A DNA stretch of 64,000 bases from Chlamydiae bacterium CG10_big_fil_rev_8_21_14_0_10_42_34 (GTDB lineage: Bacteria > Chlamydiota > Chlamydiia > Chlamydiales > SM23-39), in contig PFAD01000016.1 in NCBI GenBank assembly GCA_002773795.1, positions 1 to 64,000 on the forward strand, read 5' to 3'. The notes below the pieces were generated by a model. The model did not search any database, was not told where the DNA came from, and saw nothing but the letters and a program-made list of their open reading frames with translations. This document shows positions 51,222 through 59,734 of the stretch, one piece after another (position 1 is the stretch's first letter; the number at the start of each line of letters is the position of its first letter). The position numbers and the translations under genes are program-made.

Positions 51222-52175
51222 CTAGCTGGTTGCAAGGAGGTCTTTAAGGATTTTAAGCTCTTCTGGACGGATCGGAGCGTCTTTTCTCTTATCTATGAGC
51301 TTTTGGATTTTTTCTTCCATGTCATCCAAATCAAGTCGTCGATAATAATCGGCAACCATTGCCATAAGATCATTTAATTCATCAGACTCAGCTAGCAAGG
51401 GGAGCGCTTTATTGACTGCGAGGGAAAATAGCTCATGTTCTCCATTGAAAGAAAGAAATCGGACGATTTCTAAAATCAAAAGGAGCTCTAGATCACTTTC
51501 TAAAAGTTTGCGTATGCCTGTATTTGCATCGTTGGAATCAGTAAAGCCAAGGAGCCTTACACGTAAAAAATCAAACCAAAGCGGCTCTAAAATATAGGGA
51601 GAAAACCCCTCCACCAATTCAGAAGCATAAAGAGAATTACCACTATCTAAAAGATCTGAAATGTATTCATATAAAAAGCTTTCAAGGTCATGCGCACAGT
51701 ATTCGCAAATCGCCGTAAAGACAGCTTCTGGCTCAGCTCCTGCATCTGTATTTTCTTCCAAAACTTCCAGCAAATTTGCCAAAGCATCTTGGATCAGTTC
51801 ATCACTTTTCAAGTCCTCTTGATCATATAAGGAGATTCGATAATCGATCTCATCACAAAAAATCGAAAGGGATTGCTTTTCAGGCAAAAGACGGCGCCAA
51901 ACTTCGAAGATCAATAAATAAAGAGGGTCTCGGTCAGCTTCGGAAATATCATCGGGCAAAAGGAGATCGGCGAGCTCTTCGGGTGTATCACAAGGGTCTG
52001 AAAACTGATGGAAACCTGCCTTATCAAGTCTTATTCCCGATTTCTCAAGGCGAGCAAAAAGCTCATCCAAAGGGATCGATCGGAAGTCCTGTAAAGCCCA
52101 AGAATCCACCTTAACTGAAGGATCTTCAGCTGCATTTAATCGCAAAAGATTGTAAAGAGCTTTAGTCTGCACCAT
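51222..52175 (-). CDS. Conserved-looking acidic helical protein, unknown function
   Basis: 317 residues, no signal or membrane segment. Acidic and leucine-rich throughout, with regular helices (LANLLEVLEEN, LESFLYEYISDLLDSG, LLLILEIVRFLSFNG) suggesting an alpha-solenoid or TPR-like scaffold. Residues 28-50 have SIPLDELFARLEKSGIRLD. I cannot name a family. It is divergent from the pseudopilin-like gene at 52248 with 72 bp between. Confidence 0.7.
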   Translation of the reverse strand: MVQTKALYNLLRLNAAEDPSVKVDSWALQDFRSIPLDELFARLEKSGIRLDKAGFHQFSDPCDTPEELADLLLPDDISEADRDPLYLLIFEVWRRLLPEKQSLSIFCDEIDYRISLYDQEDLKSDELIQDALANLLEVLEENTDAGAEPEAVFTAICEYCAHDLESFLYEYISDLLDSGNSLYASELVEGFSPYILEPLWFDFLRVRLLGFTDSNDANTGIRKLLESDLELLLILEIVRFLSFNGEHELFSLAVNKALPLLAESDELNDLMAMVADYYRRLDLDDMEEKIQKLIDKRKDAPIRPEELKILKDLLATS

Positions 52176-52247
52176 AATTCCTCATATTATAGAACAGAAA
52201 TAAAAATATTTCAACTTTTTATTCCAAGACATTATAATCGAGGCCTT

Positions 52248-52676
52248 ATGAAAAAAAGATCATTCCTTCTTTTAGAGGTTTTATTTGCTTTTACCCTGGT
52301 TATTGTTTGTGCGGTCCCGCTTGTCAAGCAGCCCTTAAAGCTCTACAGGAGCGAGTTAGAATACCTTGAAAAAATGGAGTTAGAGCGGCTTGCAGACTGG
52401 ACGTTCACAGAAATCAAAGAAAGTTTATTGAAAAATGAGATCCTCTGGGAGAAAATCCCCACTAAAAACGAGAAATCGGCCCTTTTTCCCCTCTCAGCCA
52501 AAACGATAGAAATTCCAGGCTCTAAAAACAAACAGATCAAGAGGCAGTTTTTTTTGAAGTGCCGGGGAGAGAAAAGAGGGAAAAAAGATGAAATTTACCG
52601 CCAATTAGGGATCTGCATCTACTTAAATGAGTCCCCCTATTGGTATCGTCTCCCGATTCAAAAAGTTTCTTTATAG
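52248..52676 (+). CDS. Pseudopilin-like protein (minor type II secretion pilin, GspI-like)
   Basis: 142 residues. The N-terminus is that of type IV pilin-like proteins: short basic leader MKKRS, then FLLLEVLFAFTLVIVCAVPL with Glu at the conserved fifth position of the mature helix; the Gly before the cleavage site is replaced by Ser. A soluble part follows with a basic stretch near 95-115. Similar genes lie near mutL-pepP in Chlamydia. It is separated from the next pilin-like gene (55449) by an unrelated gene and a transporter. The 3' end overlaps the convergent gene by 19 bp. Confidence 0.65.
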   Translation: MKKRSFLLLEVLFAFTLVIVCAVPLVKQPLKLYRSELEYLEKMELERLADWTFTEIKESLLKNEILWEKIPTKNEKSALFPLSAKTIEIPGSKNKQIKRQFFLKCRGEKRGKKDEIYRQLGICIYLNESPYWYRLPIQKVSL

Positions 52677-53485
52677 ACGGGGTATACATCGCATTCCAAA
52701 CTTCGCCGCTCCCCATTAAATACGTTTTTCACTAAATGTTCGCTCATCTTTGTGTAGAGTTGAAATTGAATTAAATAAGGCCCTCCAGTGATGTCGCCGT
52801 AAGGATTGAAAAAATAATAACTCACACGATCTCGAGGCTTAGAAATAAAAATACCGTAAGTATTAACTAAGGCTGCAATTTTAGTAAAAACAACCCCCAG
52901 AAGATTTTTTTCCTCTTTTTTCATTTTATTTATCAAAATTTCAAAAGTAGAGTTTAGTTCTGTAAGCGTTTTTCCATCTTCAGCAATTTCTTCATTAGCA
53001 GTTGATAAATTCAGTTTTTTCAAGTTCTGCTTTTGCTTCAGTAATTCCTTACAATTAAAAGAGCTACCTTGATACGACGTGATATGCTTTCTATAATCTT
53101 TTAAGCCTACTTTTACAATTTGACTCAAGTCATCACTTAAAACTTCACCTTCATGTAAAAATTTCTCCCAAAGCATCTCAATTGATTGAACGACGACAAA
53201 AAAACCAGCCTGTGCATTGACGCCCATAGGATTAAGTCTCCACACTTTAGCCCTATGAAACCTCTCGCGCCTCTCTGATATCCTTTGCCTTTCCACTTCT
53301 TTTCTTTTTTCTAACCGTTCTTGATATTCGAGATCATTTCTAGAAAGGACAAATGGCTCTGGTTCATCTTTTACACAGCAGGAAAACAAATTACAGAAGG
53401 ATTTTATGACTCCGTTAGAAGTTTCGGCATTTCCTTCACTACTCGGTCTAATAAGACGTTCTTTTTCACCAATGGATGTTGTCAC
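52658..53485 (-). CDS. Hypothetical protein, possible effector
   Basis: 275 residues, no signal peptide. A cysteine-rich patch near residue 30 (SFCNLFSCCVKD) might be a lipid-attachment site. Residues 50-75 are a highly charged helix (ERLEKRKEVERQRISERRER). The C-terminal part contains NTYGIFISKPRDRVSYYFFN followed by PYGDITGGPYL, a pattern like the His-strand/Asp-strand end of papain-type proteases, but no convincing catalytic Cys-His pair is seen. Unknown function. It sits inside the pseudopilin region as an apparent insertion. Confidence 0.55.
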   Translation of the reverse strand: MTTSIGEKERLIRPSSEGNAETSNGVIKSFCNLFSCCVKDEPEPFVLSRNDLEYQERLEKRKEVERQRISERRERFHRAKVWRLNPMGVNAQAGFFVVVQSIEMLWEKFLHEGEVLSDDLSQIVKVGLKDYRKHITSYQGSSFNCKELLKQKQNLKKLNLSTANEEIAEDGKTLTELNSTFEILINKMKKEEKNLLGVVFTKIAALVNTYGIFISKPRDRVSYYFFNPYGDITGGPYLIQFQLYTKMSEHLVKNVFNGERRSLECDVYPVYKETF

Positions 53486-53613
53486 TTAAAGCCTCCTGAT
53501 AAATGGAGAGGCATGTTACTGATACATACTTGATTTGGTAAAGAAATTTTTTACCTTTATCTGGAATAATAACTCTAAAGATGGCATAGGTTGAGGAAAC
53601 TCAAGGATCTAAT

Positions 53614-55470
53614 ATGTCGAACCACGAAACATTCCAGCCCCACGTCCCATCAAGTACTGTAATGAAAGAATTTTCCCTTCGTGCAACCATTTTAGGCCTT
53701 ATTTTCGGATTTTTCTTCGCAGTTGCAAATGCCTATTTAGCATTAAAAATTGGAACAACGGTATCTGCATCCATTCCTGCCGCCATTATGTCGATGGGTG
53801 TACTCAAATTGTTATTCAAAAACTCCACAATTCTTGAAAACAACATCGTCCAAACCATCGCAACCATCGGCGAAGGATTAGCTGCAGGTGTCATTTTCAC
53901 AATTCCTGCGCTGATTCTACTTGGAGACAGTCCATCTATAGGAAAAATCTTTATCCTTTCCTCATTAGGAGGACTTCTCGGCATCTTATTTATGATTCCG
54001 ATGCGAAGATTTTTAATTGTCCAAGAACACAAAACCCTCCCTTTTCCCGAAGGAACCGCGTGCGCTGCAATTTTAAAATCAGGTGAAAAAAACCACAAAA
54101 CAGCCATGATGGCTCTCTGGGGTCTTTTGGCAGCAGGGGCTTATAAAATCTGTTCTAACGCCATTTTCCTTTGGCAAGAAACTGTTTCTTGGAGCTTCAA
54201 AACATTTAACAAAGCTGAATTTTCAATCGATGCTACCCCTGCGCTTTTAGGCGTTGGGTACATCATTGGCCCGCGAATTGCAGGTTTTATGTTTGCAGGG
54301 GGCGCTCTTGCATGGTGGGTCATCATCCCCCTTATCGTTGAGTTTGGTCTTGGAACGGCAACAGTATATCCATCGGCCGTTCCTATTGCGCAGATGAGCT
54401 CTGAAATGATTTGGGATAGCTATGTACGCTACATTGGAGCCGGATGTCTTGGCATTGGTGGGATTTATAGTCTGGTTAAAATTGCACCTCTTCTTTTAAA
54501 GACAATCCATGTCAGTGTAAAAGAGCTTTTTGGTGGCTATGCAGAAAGGGCAAATCTCCCAAGAACAGAAAAAGACATTTCTCTTGCCTGGTTGTTAATT
54601 GGTTCTATTGCGATTATCCTTTTTCTCTGGGGCTTTCCAACTCTCCCCATGAATTTTTTAACCATTTTATTACTTGTGATTTTAAGCTTCTTTTTTGTAG
54701 CGGTTACCTCGATCACCGTAGGCCTTGTTGGCTCTACTTCCAATCCCGTTTCAGGAATGACGATCACAACCCTTCTAATCACTTGCATCATTTTTGTCCT
54801 TTTAGGTTGGACAGAAAGGGTCTATTTGATCTCGGCAATGACGATGGGATGTGTTGCATGTTGCGCAATTACCCTTGCAGGAACCACTGCACAAGATCTT
54901 AAAGCTGGATTTCTCCTCGGCGCTACTCCTCGCTCTCAACAGCTTGCAGAAATTCTTGGCGTTCTTATCCCCTCCCTTGCTTTAGGCTATACAGTCTACA
55001 TCCTGAATCAGGCATATGGAATTGGATCTAGCGTTATGCCGGCTCCTCAAGCAACACTTATGTCGCTCATCGTCAAAGGGGTCATTGGAGGAAATTTACC
55101 TTATGCTCTCGTTGGGTCTGGCGTTGTATTAGGGATTATCATGATTGTTTTAGGAATACCCGTACTCCCTTTTGCCTTGGGACTCTATTTGCCTCTTTCC
55201 CTCTCACTTGCTACAATGGTCGGCGGAATTGTGAGAGCTTATGTCAATCATAAAGGGGCCGATGACCTCACTCAGGAAAAAGGGATCCTCCTCGCATCTG
55301 GCTTTATCGGAGGCGATGCATGTGTAGGCGTACTGATCGCTCTCGCAGCTCTTGGCGGCGTGATTCCTGTAGACAAGGCTGGTTTTTTACCCAACTGGGT
55401 TGCACTTTTGGCATTTATCCTACTTGGCGCAGTGCTTGCAATATTCACATTAAGAAAAAGCGAGCGTTAA
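53614..55470 (+). CDS. OPT-family oligopeptide transporter
   Basis: 618 residues with about fifteen hydrophobic segments. OPT features: N-terminal FSLRATILGLIFGFFFAVAN, YLALKIGTTVSASIPAAIMS, NNIVQTIATIGEGLAAG, FPEGTACAAILKSGE, VGSTSNPVSGMTI and AGTTAQDLKAGFLLGATP. Bacterial members import peptides or metal complexes driven by protons. Intracellular chlamydiae rely on host peptides, so nutrient uptake is a reasonable role. The last 22 bp overlap the next gene. Confidence 0.93.
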   Translation: MSNHETFQPHVPSSTVMKEFSLRATILGLIFGFFFAVANAYLALKIGTTVSASIPAAIMSMGVLKLLFKNSTILENNIVQTIATIGEGLAAGVIFTIPALILLGDSPSIGKIFILSSLGGLLGILFMIPMRRFLIVQEHKTLPFPEGTACAAILKSGEKNHKTAMMALWGLLAAGAYKICSNAIFLWQETVSWSFKTFNKAEFSIDATPALLGVGYIIGPRIAGFMFAGGALAWWVIIPLIVEFGLGTATVYPSAVPIAQMSSEMIWDSYVRYIGAGCLGIGGIYSLVKIAPLLLKTIHVSVKELFGGYAERANLPRTEKDISLAWLLIGSIAIILFLWGFPTLPMNFLTILLLVILSFFFVAVTSITVGLVGSTSNPVSGMTITTLLITCIIFVLLGWTERVYLISAMTMGCVACCAITLAGTTAQDLKAGFLLGATPRSQQLAEILGVLIPSLALGYTVYILNQAYGIGSSVMPAPQATLMSLIVKGVIGGNLPYALVGSGVVLGIIMIVLGIPVLPFALGLYLPLSLSLATMVGGIVRAYVNHKGADDLTQEKGILLASGFIGGDACVGVLIALAALGGVIPVDKAGFLPNWVALLAFILLGAVLAIFTLRKSER

Positions 55471-56111
55471 TTCTCTTTGAGCTACTGATTGCACTTACAT
55501 TAACCGCAGTCTTACTCACCTTTCTCTTTTCCTTTTTTGTCGAAAGCGCGAAGATTGAAAAGAAATTAGAGTCAGCACGTATGTTAGTTAGTCATCGAGG
55601 CCATTTACAAGCCAGACTTCAAACAATTTTTTCCTCGATTGATCGTGGGTCAATACAGCCCTATTTTTATACAAAACAATTTGGCAAAGAAAAAACCCCT
55701 AGCGTAGTTGCTATATTTGACAATGGGATTGATCCCGATCCAGCTTATAGTGGCTCTGTTTTGGGTCGAATTTTTCTCGACGCAGAAAACAATCTCTCTT
55801 GCGCCATGTGGCCCTTAGGCAAAGAGAAAAACCTCCCTTGGCGAACAGAAATTTTACTTCCAAACGTTGAAGACTTTGAATTTGAATTTTTAGGCAAAAA
55901 TAGCGCAACTAAGCCTGGGAAAAAAGAAAGAATACGCCCCATCAATGGCGATTTAGCTTGGAGGACAAGCTGGCCAAAATCTCAAAAATCAGTTCCTTCA
56001 ATAATTCGGCTTTCGATCCAGGAAAACAGAGGCGGTAATCCTTTGCACTTTGCGTTTATTCTCCCGACTCCCGATCCTTTTGTCACCTATGTGGAGAAAA
56101 AAGCGATATGA
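55449..56111 (+). CDS. Pseudopilin-like protein (GspJ-like), start uncertain and perhaps non-ATG
   Basis: About 220 residues. The prepilin N-terminus is clear: KKKRALILFELLIALTLTAV, with Glu at position five after the cleavage point, then a long helix. The rest (LGRIFLDAENNLSCAMWPLG, FEFEFLG, SIIRLSIQENR) resembles the GspJ C-terminal domain. There is no ATG, GTG or TTG close to this leader in frame; the nearest plausible starts are ATT at 55443 or 55449, inside the end of the OPT gene. An ATG at 55320 would add a basic non-pilin extension. Translation may be coupled to the OPT gene. Confidence 0.65.
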   Translation: MKKKRALILFELLIALTLTAVLLTFLFSFFVESAKIEKKLESARMLVSHRGHLQARLQTIFSSIDRGSIQPYFYTKQFGKEKTPSVVAIFDNGIDPDPAYSGSVLGRIFLDAENNLSCAMWPLGKEKNLPWRTEILLPNVEDFEFEFLGKNSATKPGKKERIRPINGDLAWRTSWPKSQKSVPSIIRLSIQENRGGNPLHFAFILPTPDPFVTYVEKKAI

Positions 56112-56989
56112 ATATTTTGGGGTTAATTTTTTCACTTTTACTTATTTTATCTTATGGATTTTTTTCTTGCTGGGATAGACAAGTAGGATCAAATCGGCTT
56201 TGTAAAAGCTACGTAGGTCACGAAAAGGCCAATAGAAAACTAATAAACAGCTACCAAAGCACTGTTTACAAATCTTTGAGAAGCAAATCCAACCCAACAA
56301 AGGCTAAAGCTGAGACACAATCTCAAAATGCGCCTAAAAAAACAAAAGAGCTTCCCTTAAATCGAGTCTGCTCCAAGATGAATCTTTGGCCCCTTATCCA
56401 AGAAGGAAAAGAAGCTCAACCTCTCCTTTACGAACTTACTGCCAAGATGATACGAACTTTTTACGAGCCCGTTTTTAATGGAAGAAAAAGGTTTGAGTAT
56501 CACTTCCTAGATGCATTTCTCTCTGCCGCAAAGATGGCGGCACAAGAAGACCCTCTATTTGCATTAGAAAAAATCGATTTAAAAGAGGATCTGCTCCAAA
56601 GATGCTACTATAAGATGCTTAAAGGAACTAAGCAGTGGAATTTAGTGCAACACGTGGGCTACCCTTCTTTATTAGAGTATGTCAAAACTGAGCCTACAAA
56701 AGATAAAATTTGTATTTTTCACGCGCATCCCGACTTAATCACCGTATTATTTAATCAAAAAATTGCAACGCTCCTTTACGAAGAAATCCACAAAGAAGAT
56801 GCGCCGCTCCTCACGCAAGAGCTGGTTGAAAGAATCTGTAGCGAGCAGCATCTTGTAGGAATTGATCAAGAACTGTTTGATCTTCTAGAACTAGGCCGGC
56901 CTCATCACGAAGAAAATAAGAAGACCTTTATTGCTGAAGACAAAGATACCCACGTCACGTTGAAGAAGAGTTTCTATTTGAAGGGGTGA
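56108..56989 (+). CDS. Exported/membrane-anchored protein linked to the pseudopilin genes
   Basis: 293 residues; ATG overlaps the GspJ-like stop as ATGA. An N-terminal hydrophobic helix (ILGLIFSLLLILSYGFFSCW) followed by a lysine/glutamine-rich linker to about residue 80 and a helical domain (LWPLIQEGKEAQPLLYELTA, LLEYVKTEPTKDK). It probably corresponds to one of the chlamydial proteins near the type II secretion genes (CT566-568 region) and could play a GspK-like role, but I see no diagnostic motif. The 3' end overlaps the histidine kinase gene by 35 bp. Confidence 0.6.
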   Translation: MNILGLIFSLLLILSYGFFSCWDRQVGSNRLCKSYVGHEKANRKLINSYQSTVYKSLRSKSNPTKAKAETQSQNAPKKTKELPLNRVCSKMNLWPLIQEGKEAQPLLYELTAKMIRTFYEPVFNGRKRFEYHFLDAFLSAAKMAAQEDPLFALEKIDLKEDLLQRCYYKMLKGTKQWNLVQHVGYPSLLEYVKTEPTKDKICIFHAHPDLITVLFNQKIATLLYEEIHKEDAPLLTQELVERICSEQHLVGIDQELFDLLELGRPHHEENKKTFIAEDKDTHVTLKKSFYLKG

Positions 56990-58712
56990 TGAGGGAAAAG
57001 GCGCTCCCTTTTCCTACCTCTGACGCAACAAGCACTTTTCCCTTATGTTTTTCGATGATTGTTTTCACAATCGACAAACCAAGTCCCGCTCCTCCCGACT
57101 TTCTCGAACGGGCTTTATCAACCGTATAAAAACGATCAAATACATGCGGTAGATCTTTTTTAGAAATTCCAATCCCTTGATCTTTGATTATAAGGCGAAA
57201 TCCCTGATCACTTTTTTCAATTTGAATCTCAATTTGGGCAGGCCCAGTCGAATATTTCACTCCATTTTCCAATAAATTAATGATCGCAAGCTCAAGCAAG
57301 TCTGCATCTGCAATAATGGGCGCTGAGTCGAGATCAGATTGAATCTGTATTTTGACTGATGGGTTAGCAGTAAGGACATGGTGTCTGCAATTTTCCGCAA
57401 GTAAGATCAAATCGGTCGGCTTAAATCTGTCATGAGAGAGATTTTCTATATCTGAAAGGGTCAATAAGCTTCGAACAAGTGTATCGAGTCGCATACAGGT
57501 ACGAACAATTTTTTCTGTAATCTGATGCAGCATTTCTTGAGATAGTTCAGGTAGGTCTTGGAGCGTTTCTGCAAAGCCTCTGATGATGGTAATCGGAGTG
57601 CGCAGCTCATGCGAAGCATTTGCGATGAAATCTTTGCCCAGCTCAACAATTTTATAATCAGATGTCTTGTCTTGCAACACGACAAGAGCTCCGTTTTGGT
57701 GCGCTAAGGGAGCGGAAATCAGATCGAGATAAAGGGGCCCTTTTTCCCTTAATGTCAGGGTTTGAATAGAAGATTCTGAAGTTTGCAGTGCGTAAAGAAT
57801 CAACTCATGACATTTTTTGGATAAATCTGAGGACTTAAGATCTGCGAGAGTTTTTTTCAAAATATCATTTGGGCTCTCATCGAGCATCTCTGCCGCTTTT
57901 CGATTGATAAATGTAACGTTTGCACTTGTATCTGTTGCAATGATTCCCTCTCCAATCGATTCGAGAATTTCCTCGGTCTCTTCACGCTGTCTTGTGAGAT
58001 TTTCAATCTGCTTTTGAATTCGTTCAGTCAATGAGTTAATGGTAGAGGCCAATTTACTAAACTCTCCCCCCTGCATTGCCTTTGTTAAAACAATCCTTGG
58101 AAGAAGCTCTTCTTTTCCTTCTCGATACGGTCGAATCGCATTGACAATTTGCTGCACAGGAAGCATGAAGTAGCGGATGATCACAATGTCTAACGAACTT
58201 TTAACAAGAAGGAGCAAAATGCAAACGATTAAAATCCCCATTTTAAAATAGAGCTTAATTTGATCAATTTCACTTCCGCGAAAATTCACATCGAGAATGT
58301 ATGACTGGTTATGTGCACTAAATTTAAGCGCTGAGTAGTAGTATTTTTGGTGAAAAAAAGGGGAGATATGTTCATCAAATCCATGTCCAGTTTCAATCGC
58401 CTCACGAACCTCGTTTTCACTCTCATAGAACTGATTTTGTTCCGTTGCAAAAGAACGGTAAATCACATTTCCATTCCCATCAAATAGGCTTGCCGGCTGA
58501 AAGACAAATTCGCTATGACTGCGCATCATCTCTAACATGGCATCTTGGTTTGGCGCATCTTTTAAGGTAGCAATGAGAACCTTACCCCGATTTGCCAAAG
58601 AAATCCGCATAATATGATTTACGGTGAGCCCTATTAAGGGGAAAAGGGCGGAAATAAAAACAATAAGCAGTACAAGATCGGTTAAGAAGATTTTCTTTCT
58701 AAATCCAAGCAT
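56955..58712 (-). CDS. Membrane sensor histidine kinase (PhoR-like)
   Basis: 585 residues. Transmembrane helices near 10-30 and 165-185 enclose a periplasmic sensor of about 130 residues. Then HAMP (to about 255), PAS (IGEGIIATDTSANVTFINRK), HisKA with FIANASHELRTPITII (phosphoacceptor His) and HATPase with N box LLENGVKYS, G1 DQGIGI, F box FDRFYTVD and G2 GGAGLGLSIV. All motifs for autophosphorylation are present. No response-regulator gene adjoins it, so it is an orphan here. Two bases separate it from pepP upstream. Confidence 0.93.
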   Translation of the reverse strand: MLGFRKKIFLTDLVLLIVFISALFPLIGLTVNHIMRISLANRGKVLIATLKDAPNQDAMLEMMRSHSEFVFQPASLFDGNGNVIYRSFATEQNQFYESENEVREAIETGHGFDEHISPFFHQKYYYSALKFSAHNQSYILDVNFRGSEIDQIKLYFKMGILIVCILLLLVKSSLDIVIIRYFMLPVQQIVNAIRPYREGKEELLPRIVLTKAMQGGEFSKLASTINSLTERIQKQIENLTRQREETEEILESIGEGIIATDTSANVTFINRKAAEMLDESPNDILKKTLADLKSSDLSKKCHELILYALQTSESSIQTLTLREKGPLYLDLISAPLAHQNGALVVLQDKTSDYKIVELGKDFIANASHELRTPITIIRGFAETLQDLPELSQEMLHQITEKIVRTCMRLDTLVRSLLTLSDIENLSHDRFKPTDLILLAENCRHHVLTANPSVKIQIQSDLDSAPIIADADLLELAIINLLENGVKYSTGPAQIEIQIEKSDQGFRLIIKDQGIGISKKDLPHVFDRFYTVDKARSRKSGGAGLGLSIVKTIIEKHKGKVLVASEVGKGSAFSLITPSNRNSSST

Positions 58713-58714
58713 CT

Positions 58715-59734
58715 CTATCCTTGTTTAAAGAAATTTTCATGGCCCGTTTCAGTCACTACAATCATGTCTTCAAGCCGCACGCCACCAACTCCTGGCTCAT
58801 ATAGACCCGGTTCTATAGTAAAAACCATGCCAGGCTCTAAGAGAAGATCTTTATCTTCTCCACTGAAGTGTACTTTGGGGGCTTCGTGTGTCTCAAGGCC
58901 CACTCCATGGCCCAAACTATGCGTGTAAAGCTGCTTTACACCCTCTTTTTCAAATTCTGCTCGCACAATTTCATCAAGTGTTCCAACCTTTACGCCTGGG
59001 CGAACGTGTGCAATCGCTTTTTGCTTAGCCGCTTTTACAATCCTTTCAAAACGTTCAATTTTTGGATTTGGTTTTCCGAAATAGTGGATACGGGTCATAT
59101 CTGCATGATAGCAATTAACAACAGCGCCAATATCAATCAGGACAACTTGATCTTTTTTTAAGCGTACATTGCCTGCGCGATAGTGGGGATACGCGCTATT
59201 TTCTCCAAAAGCGATGATCGGCTCGAACGAGAAGGCTGAAGCTCCATTTTTCAGACAAAAAACCTTAAATTCTACAGCGAGCTCTTCTTCACTCACCCCT
59301 TCCTTTAGACACTCGATAATTTTTTTGTAGCCACGCCATGTAAGATCTGCCGCTTTTTTTAAAGCTGTTATTTCATCTTCATCCTTAACCATCCGCAAAG
59401 CTTTTAAAGGACTTGGCATTGGCGTCCATTCTACATTTGGAAAGGCTTTTTTTAATGCAAGATAGCCGCTGTAGGTGACAGTGTCAGAGTCAAATCCGAT
59501 CTGATTTTTAGACAGTTTTTTCTGCTCATCCCATAGAGCAACTGTACAGGGTGCGTGCTGTTTTGCCTTCTCAAAATATCTCCCATCGACAAAAAGGATC
59601 GCCTCATTTGGACCCATCAACAATCTACCTTTCGAAAGCTCCATTTTGGTTAAGTAAAGAAGATCGGTTGGGGAGTCGATGAAATAAGCATGCTTAGCCT
59701 GCTTCATTAGTTTTTGGATGCGAACAGTGACCAT
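58715..59734 (-). CDS. pepP: Xaa-Pro aminopeptidase (M24 family)
   Basis: 339 residues from ATG 59734 (MVTVRIQKLMKQ) with GAAGAGGA upstream. N-terminal creatinase-like domain, then the M24 domain. Metal ligands: D in VLIDIGAVV, D in HADMTRIHY, H in HSLGHGVGLETHE, E in FTIEPGLYEPG and E in GVRLEDMIVV. It cleaves N-terminal residues before proline. Codons for GVKQLYT next to the active-site His contain a palindrome copy. The start overlaps the mutL end by 28 bp; mutL-pepP order is as in Chlamydia. Confidence 0.95.
   Translation of the reverse strand: MVTVRIQKLMKQAKHAYFIDSPTDLLYLTKMELSKGRLLMGPNEAILFVDGRYFEKAKQHAPCTVALWDEQKKLSKNQIGFDSDTVTYSGYLALKKAFPNVEWTPMPSPLKALRMVKDEDEITALKKAADLTWRGYKKIIECLKEGVSEEELAVEFKVFCLKNGASAFSFEPIIAFGENSAYPHYRAGNVRLKKDQVVLIDIGAVVNCYHADMTRIHYFGKPNPKIERFERIVKAAKQKAIAHVRPGVKVGTLDEIVRAEFEKEGVKQLYTHSLGHGVGLETHEAPKVHFSGEDKDLLLEPGMVFTIEPGLYEPGVGGVRLEDMIVVTETGHENFFKQG
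58923..58941. repeat. Dispersed palindrome, copy 6
   Basis: Exact TGTAAAGCTGCTTTACA at 58924-58940 plus one extra G-C pair outside. Inside pepP, codons GVKQLYT, the same frame as copies 1 and 5. Confidence 0.9.
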
